64,000 nucleotides of DNA from Bacteroidota bacterium (lineage in GTDB: Bacteria; Bacteroidota; Bacteroidia; Flavobacteriales; Flavobacteriaceae): the NCBI GenBank assembly GCA_018267095.1, contig JAFDZC010000006.1:248001-312000 (forward strand), in the 5' to 3' direction. Every line of letters starts with the position of its first letter. Within the stretch, counting starts at the first letter, position 1. Position numbers and translations under genes: made by a program. Positions 59,683-64,000 of this stretch are shown here, piece after piece. The notes beneath the pieces were generated by a model. It was not told the origin of the DNA. It did no database searches and saw only the letters and a program-made list of their open reading frames with translations.

Positions 59683-61434
59683 CTATTCAGTTTTAATGGT
59701 GATTCCGTTTTCGTTGACCTTGACTGATTTTACTTTTTTAGGTTCTCCGTCTTCTTTTTGAAGTTTTTCTTTTTTAATCAAAATGCCTTCTTTGTTGATT
59801 TCAATCGAGCCGGTAATGCTGTCTTGATCAGCGGGCAAATCATCCCATTCATCCTCATCAGCCGGACAGTCGGTACAAATCACTTTGTCGGCAGCAACTT
59901 TGTACAAATATTTGTCTGAGCTAAAGTGCAAATTGAAATAGGCATCGTCTGATTCGTCGTATTCCTGAACGCTTTTGTCGGCTTTGAACAAAGTTCCTTC
60001 AGGCAAATAAACATAAATATCTACTCGTTGATCGCGGAACTTATTTTTGAAATCAGTCAAAAGATAATTGTCTAAAACAAGCTTGTTTCCTTCAAATTTA
60101 TAGTTGTATTTGATTTGATCGGCTGTTTTTTTCGCTTTTGACAAAGTCGCGCCTTTGGCTTTTTTCTCTACTTGAATATACGGAACTTTCTCATCCGTTT
60201 TTTCGATGTGCAAGTTGACATTTCCTGAATAAATCACTTTGGTATCGGTTGAATCTTCTGTGATTTTAAATTCTCGTGATTCAAAATCATCGTGGTTTGA
60301 GAAGTAATCACTTGCTTTAAACTTAATGTACAAAGTATCTTGTGGTTGCAAAGCGATGCGTTCTTTTTTGACCTGACGGCCGTCGACTGAAAATTCGGTA
60401 GCATTTCTGATGCCGAGTGAAATTAAAATCGCAATCGAAATAAGCCATAAAGCGAGCAAAGTGTATTTGCCGATATTTCCGACCGATTTCATGTGCGGCG
60501 CCAACAATTTAAATCCGAGTAATAGCAAGAAGAAGAATGGAATTCCAACAGCCATAAAGGTGATGAGTCCCAAAACCCAAACCGGATAATCGGTAAAGAT
60601 GCCGCGATCAATCAGTTCTTGCCATGGGAAATCAATTGAATTGGTAGTGCCAAGTGTAAAGATACCGATGAACAACATAATGAGTGTGGCCATCGCCGAG
60701 ATAATCAAGAATACTCCAATGATTTTAGCGAAGATTTTCAAAATGGTCATGAGCACATCGCTGGCACTTCCGGTGAATTTGTCTACACCGGTTTTAACCT
60801 GATTGCCCATTTTGTCATAAGGCGCATTTTTGATTTTTTCAGAAACGGCCTCAAATTCTTCCTTTACTTTTTTCTCGATGTTTGAGATGGTAATCGGTTC
60901 GCCTTTCATTTCGAGTTTCTCTGAAGTAGTGATCGCTTCCGGCATCACCACCCAAAGAATGATGTAAGCTAAAATTCCTGATCCGAATCCGGCAATGACC
61001 ATGATGACCAAGAAAATTCTGATCCAAACCGCATCAATGCCAAAGTAATGACCCAATCCGGCAGCTACACCACCAATCATTCCGGTGTCTTTGTCGCGGT
61101 AGAGTTTTTTGTTGGTACGACCTTGTACATTATTCGCAGCGTATGTGTTTTGTGTTGGTTCGCCGTCGGGCTCAATGCGATAATCTTCCGGTTGGCCCAT
61201 GATGGCAATGATTTCGTCAAGTTCTTTTAGACTGATGACTTGTTTGTCGCTGGTGTGTTTTTCGGCCACCAATTCGGCAATGCGCATTTCAATGTCTTTG
61301 ATGATTTCGTCTTGTCCGTTTGAGTCTGATAAAGAACGCTTGATAGCATCAAAGTAACGACTGAGCTTTTGGTAGGCATCTTCATCGATGTGAAAAAACA
61401 TACCGCCTAAGTTTATGTTTACTGTTTTATTCAT
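59683..61434 (-). CDS. PspC-domain membrane protein
   Basis: 583 residues. A cytoplasmic N-terminus (MNKTVNINLGGMFFHIDEDAYQKLSRYFDAIKRS and a helical segment to about 90), then the PspC domain at about 105-170 (KLYRDKDTGMIGGVAAGLGHYFGIDAVWIRIFLVIMVIAGFGSGILAYIILWVVMPE). Further membrane segments at about 235-360 and a large C-terminal part with beta strands and charged linkers. PspC proteins respond to membrane stress. It lies 5 bp after padR, so the regulator and the membrane protein are coupled. Confidence 0.9.
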   Translation of the reverse strand: MNKTVNINLGGMFFHIDEDAYQKLSRYFDAIKRSLSDSNGQDEIIKDIEMRIAELVAEKHTSDKQVISLKELDEIIAIMGQPEDYRIEPDGEPTQNTYAANNVQGRTNKKLYRDKDTGMIGGVAAGLGHYFGIDAVWIRIFLVIMVIAGFGSGILAYIILWVVMPEAITTSEKLEMKGEPITISNIEKKVKEEFEAVSEKIKNAPYDKMGNQVKTGVDKFTGSASDVLMTILKIFAKIIGVFLIISAMATLIMLFIGIFTLGTTNSIDFPWQELIDRGIFTDYPVWVLGLITFMAVGIPFFFLLLLGFKLLAPHMKSVGNIGKYTLLALWLISIAILISLGIRNATEFSVDGRQVKKERIALQPQDTLYIKFKASDYFSNHDDFESREFKITEDSTDTKVIYSGNVNLHIEKTDEKVPYIQVEKKAKGATLSKAKKTADQIKYNYKFEGNKLVLDNYLLTDFKNKFRDQRVDIYVYLPEGTLFKADKSVQEYDESDDAYFNLHFSSDKYLYKVAADKVICTDCPADEDEWDDLPADQDSITGSIEINKEGILIKKEKLQKEDGEPKKVKSVKVNENGITIKTE

Positions 61435-61439
61435 GACTT

Positions 61440-61769
61440 TTATTTTTGGTTGGTGATTATGTTCACGGCATCAGAGAGTTCGGTCCAAGTGCCATTGAGT
61501 TCGTTTAAAAATGTTTTTCCTATTTCGGTGAGTCCGTAGTATTTACGCGGTGGTCCTGAGGTTGATTCTTCCCAACGATAGGTCAGTAATCCGTCGTTTT
61601 TGAGTCGGGTGAGCAGCGGATAAACCGTGCCCTCAACCACCAGCAGTTTTGCGTTTTTTAAGGTGTCGAGGATTTCTGAAGTATAAGCTTCTCTCTCTTT
61701 GAGCACCGAGAGAATGCAAAACTCAAGTACGCCTTTACGCATCTGGGCTTTTGTGTTTTCTATATTCAT
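61440..61769 (-). CDS. PadR-family transcriptional regulator
   Basis: 109 residues. Winged helix of the PadR type: AQMRKGVLEFCILSVLKEREAYTSEILDTLKNAKLLVVEGTVYPLLTRLKNDGLLTYRWEESTSGPPRKYYGLTEIGKTFLNELNGTW. Usually a repressor of its own operon, here with pspC and the GIN lipoprotein. The upstream gap of 46 bp shows no clear palindrome. Confidence 0.95.
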   Translation of the reverse strand: MNIENTKAQMRKGVLEFCILSVLKEREAYTSEILDTLKNAKLLVVEGTVYPLLTRLKNDGLLTYRWEESTSGPPRKYYGLTEIGKTFLNELNGTWTELSDAVNIITNQK

Positions 61770-61815
61770 AATTCTGTACTTTTAGTTTTGGTTGTAACTG
61801 TTTTGGCAGTTATTA

Positions 61816-62577
61816 TCATTGATTATAACCAATAAGTGATTGTTGTTTCCAAAGGTTGGTTGAAGTTGCTTCTTCGTTCAGATTGATATCTGCGGGTAAA
61901 CCTCGGTAACTGAGTTGCGCTTCTTCGGCCACGTGAACCTGAAGTTTCTTTGGAGCTAATATATTGGTTTTAGAATATCCGTTGGCAGTTAAATTCATTT
62001 GAGTGGCTTTGAAATTTCCGGCCAACAACAAACTGTTTCCGCTGGTGTTGCAGGTAAAATCTTGGGCTTGACCACTGATGCTGGCGCGTGCTAATTTTTT
62101 CAAATTTCCTGCTACACTTGCGGCTTGAATGCGTCCACAAAATGAACTATTGTCGGTAGCGGTTAATCGTATTTTCTCGGCCGCGTTGATCATACCTTTG
62201 AATTGCGCATTGTCTTCGAGCGAAATTTTGATTTTATCCACAAACAGAGTTTCGGCTACAGTAATCAAAGCCTGCTGAGTTGCTTTTATTTCGTTGATTT
62301 CCGGATTGCTCACATACACTTTTATGGGGGTCTGAGTTGCATTTAACGTGTATACTTGTAATGTTTTTTGATTCACTTCAACTACGGTGTTTTTTAGTAA
62401 TTCTGCATCGGATGATTCAAGTGATACTTGTGTTTTAGGGCTTTGAACGTAAATAAGTTCAATGTTTCCTTCTACTTTGATTTTGCTGAAATCAGTAATA
62501 TTTCTGGTTTCAAGATTTTGACCTTTTGCCAGCATTCCCAACAGGAATAACGTGAGCGTTGTGATGATTTTTAACAT
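61816..62577 (-). CDS. GIN-domain (DUF2807) exported protein
   Basis: 253 residues with signal peptide MLKIITTLTLFLLGMLAKGQ. LETRNITDFSKIKVEGNIELIYVQSPKTQVSLESSDAELL is the DUF2807 N-terminal pattern. The later strands (VAGNLKKLARASISGQAQDFTCNTSGNSLLLAGNFKATQMNLTANGY) form the beta-helix. It precedes padR by 46 bp. Function unknown. Confidence 0.9.
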   Translation of the reverse strand: MLKIITTLTLFLLGMLAKGQNLETRNITDFSKIKVEGNIELIYVQSPKTQVSLESSDAELLKNTVVEVNQKTLQVYTLNATQTPIKVYVSNPEINEIKATQQALITVAETLFVDKIKISLEDNAQFKGMINAAEKIRLTATDNSSFCGRIQAASVAGNLKKLARASISGQAQDFTCNTSGNSLLLAGNFKATQMNLTANGYSKTNILAPKKLQVHVAEEAQLSYRGLPADINLNEEATSTNLWKQQSLIGYNQ

Positions 62578-62591
62578 GATTCGTTTTTTGA

Positions 62592-62630
62592 TTGATGATG
62601 ATTTGATGATGATGATTTGATGATGATTGA
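62592..62630. repeat. Simple ATGATGATT-type repeat before the GIN gene
   Basis: An imperfect tandem of TTGATGATGATGA and related units in the 67-bp gap between DUF4870 and the GIN-domain gene. It is short enough to vary by slippage. Confidence 0.6.
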
Positions 62631-62644
62631 AGCTCTACTGTTTT

Positions 62645-63100
62645 TTATTTTAAAAAGTTAATGGTGAATGGATATTTAAAGTCGTCGCCGTTGGCTGTTT
62701 TTACCGAAGCGTAAATGATTAAGAAAAACTCGGCGACTTTGAGCATCGCAAAAACCAAAACGGCTAAGATTCCTAGGGTCAGCCAACCGTTAAGGTCACT
62801 AAAGTCGAAGTCGGTAAAGGTAAAATCGCCGTCTTCAAGATGAGCATTGAAATGTGCGTGGTTAAAAAAAGTAACCAGAAAAATGGGTACAGCAATCAAG
62901 GCTAGTATGCATGAATACATAAACAAACTCAATTGAAAGTTGAGCGTCTGTTTGGCTTGTTGTTCAACATATTCAGATTTGTCTTTGTTGGCGCCCCAAA
63001 TAATAATTGGAAAAATAAAATTTCCTAATGGGATAAAATATTGAGTCAAAGTGCTCAAGTTGATAAAAGCTGCGGTTTGAGTTTGTTTTGTGGTTTCCAT
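62645..63100 (-). CDS. DUF4870 membrane protein
   Basis: 151 residues. STLTQYFIPLGNFIFPIIIWGANKDKSEYVEQQAKQTLNFQLSLFMYSCILALIAVPIFLVTF is the usual DUF4870 opening: two hydrophobic segments around a charged QAKQTLNFQ motif. Another membrane segment follows (WLTLGILAVLVFAMLKVAEFFLIIYASVKTANGDDFKYPFTINF). The family is small and of unknown function, often near PspC/PadR genes. A -7 box precedes it, and the start of a divergent gene lies 156 bp away. Confidence 0.9.
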   Translation of the reverse strand: METTKQTQTAAFINLSTLTQYFIPLGNFIFPIIIWGANKDKSEYVEQQAKQTLNFQLSLFMYSCILALIAVPIFLVTFFNHAHFNAHLEDGDFTFTDFDFSDLNGWLTLGILAVLVFAMLKVAEFFLIIYASVKTANGDDFKYPFTINFLK

Positions 63101-63131
63101 AATATTATAGAATGAATAGTAATTTCTTATG

Positions 63132-63139
63132 CAAATATA
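63132..63139 (-). promoter_or_regulatory. -7 box TATATTTG for the DUF4870 gene
   Basis: An exact TAnnTTTG match on the minus strand, 32 nt before the ATG at 63100. The 156-bp gap also has two near-copies of ATTCAAAAGA/GTTCAAAAGA. Confidence 0.5.
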
Positions 63140-63256
63140 TGTTCAAAAGACAATACCTTGTATCGCATAGTAGTGTATATTAACAAAATTTTAACAAATG
63201 ATGATAATTAATATATACATTCAAAAGAGCTATATTTACCAGTAAAATCAATACTT

Positions 63257-63721
63257 ATGGAGCTTTCTCCCTTTAAAGTGAACCTGTTTTTGTTTTTTAA
63301 ATTACCCGCTGCATTTTGGTGTGGTGTTCGTTTAAAAAAACTCAGCTGTACAGATTCAGTAGTATGTGTTCGTCATCGTTGGATCAATCAAAATCCTTTT
63401 AAATCCATGTATTTTGCTGTTCAAGCCATGGCCGCCGAACTATCTACAGGCGCTTTGGTCATGAGTCATATCAAACAAAGCGGGCGCTCAATTTCAATGT
63501 TGGTCGCTTCGAGTCAAAGTACTTTTAGCAAAAAAGCCACCGGCAAAATTTATTTTACTTGCTCTGCCGGAGAGAAAATCAAACAAGCCATCGCGCAGAC
63601 CATTCAAACCGGCGAAGGTGTAACGGTTGTTTTAGAATCAATAGGAGTAAACCAACAAAACGAACAAGTGTCCATTATGCAGTTCGAGTGGACACTCAAA
63701 TTAAAGTCGAACATGCGTTAA
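63257..63721 (+). CDS. DUF4442-type (hotdog thioesterase-like) protein
   Basis: 154 residues. FFKLPAAFWCGVRLKKL, then VRHRWINQNPFKSMYFAVQAMAAELSTGALVMSHI and strands ATGKIYFTCSAGEKIKQAIAQTIQTGEGVTVVLESIGVNQQNEQVSIMQFEWTLKLK, the DUF4442 hotdog pattern. The family is related to thioesterases; no activity can be claimed. A -7-like TATATTTA lies 23 nt upstream. The next gene begins 57 bp later. Confidence 0.85.
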   Translation: MELSPFKVNLFLFFKLPAAFWCGVRLKKLSCTDSVVCVRHRWINQNPFKSMYFAVQAMAAELSTGALVMSHIKQSGRSISMLVASSQSTFSKKATGKIYFTCSAGEKIKQAIAQTIQTGEGVTVVLESIGVNQQNEQVSIMQFEWTLKLKSNMR

Positions 63722-63739
63722 AGCCAACACAATTGTGAC

Positions 63740-63768
63740 TTGATTTCACTTTGTCAGGCTTAACTTTG
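63740..63768 (+). promoter_or_regulatory. Promoter of the TIGR01777-like gene
   Basis: TTG, an 18-nt spacer, then TAACTTTG; the box ends 10 nt before the ATG at 63779. Spacing fits the Bacteroidota -33/-7 pattern. Confidence 0.5.
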
Positions 63769-63778
63769 GAAATAAAAA

Positions 63779-64000
63779 ATGAAAATTCTACTCACAGGCG
63801 CTACCGGTTTGATAGGTTCGACACTTACCGAACTTTTGCTCAACCATGGTCATGAAGTTCATTATTTAACCACCCGAACCAGCCAAATTAAAAAGCAACC
63901 GAATCTCAAAGGTTTTATCTGGAATCCATCCCAAGGAACATTTGACCAAAACGCTTTTTTAGAAGTTGACGCGATTGTTCATTTAGCCGGGGCTTCCATC
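63779..64000 (+). CDS. TIGR01777-family SDR epimerase, N-terminal part (3' end outside window)
   Basis: The reading frame is open to the window edge. MKILLTGATGLIGSTLTELLLNHGHEVHYLTT is the Rossmann start with GxxGxxG, followed by WNPSQGTFDQNAFLEVDAIVHLAGASI, which is diagnostic for the YfcH/TIGR01777 group. Reaction unknown. Gene truncated by the window. Confidence 0.88.
   Translation, partial: MKILLTGATGLIGSTLTELLLNHGHEVHYLTTRTSQIKKQPNLKGFIWNPSQGTFDQNAFLEVDAIVHLAGASI

Overview
The window is chromosomal DNA from a Bacteroidota bacterium, most likely family Flavobacteriaceae and plausibly genus Flavobacterium. The evidence is direct. Several proteins end in type IX secretion (T9SS) type A or type B sorting domains. 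Many starts follow the Bacteroidota -7 promoter box TAnnTTTG. There are FecI/FecR/TonB-receptor and PadR/PspC/GIN-domain clusters typical of the phylum. The GC-rich intergenic repeats resemble those I recall from Flavobacterium genomes. The window contains one tRNA (Pro, TGG), no rRNA, no CRISPR, and no transposase or phage gene.

Layout. 1-9.5 kb: the end of an OmpA-type protein, then two long paralogous exported repeat proteins, one with 21 exact 15-residue repeats and a C1q-like C-terminus, then an ABC ATPase, a T9SS Asp-box protein and fabH. 9.6-16.3 kb: a 1533-residue T9SS type B adhesin-like protein, and argS. 16.3-26.1 kb: a cell-surface signalling system (ECF sigma, FecR-like anti-sigma, TonB receptor), a divergent lipoprotein with a 65-residue companion, and a seven-gene envelope redox operon (Rieske protein, ankyrin protein, DOMON-like T9SS protein with a frameshift, OB-fold protein, DUF5777 barrel, cytochrome c, YceI). 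26.2-43.2 kb: mostly housekeeping genes (ffh, folD, rluF-like, Nif3, lpxK, punA, a hybrid histidine kinase, gapA, lipA), then a HTH/DUF2975 pair, an MFS transporter and an M48 peptidase. 43.3-51.2 kb: an OMP/cytochrome/hydrolase lipoprotein group, a membrane AraC regulator, TonB and a TonB-like stub, a second ECF sigma, a glycosyltransferase, a T9SS protein and tRNA-Pro. 51.4-64 kb: trxB, an ABC system whose permease is fused to an M1 peptidase, a transglutaminase-like protein, three GIN-domain proteins, PspC, PadR, DUF4870, a DUF4442 protein and the start of a TIGR01777-type epimerase.

How the parts connect. The most interesting signal is a shared promoter, TAGGGTTTTTT followed after exactly 10 nt by TGTTT. 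It occurs three times: in front of the fecR/TonB-receptor operon, in front of the divergent lipoprotein, and in front of the Rieske-headed redox operon. In two copies the first 17 nt are identical, and the sequence just before the start codon is also alike. This suggests that one surface-sensing ECF sigma controls its own receptor, a small lipoprotein unit and an envelope redox operon as one regulon within about 6.5 kb. That is an inference from promoter sequence and has not been tested.

Other points: three families of structured intergenic repeats, a terminator abutting the start codon of a hydrolase gene, and a zinc-ribbon-type protein whose metal cysteines are replaced. Starts were often moved inward from the longest reading frame, because signal peptides or -7 boxes made the upstream start untenable.
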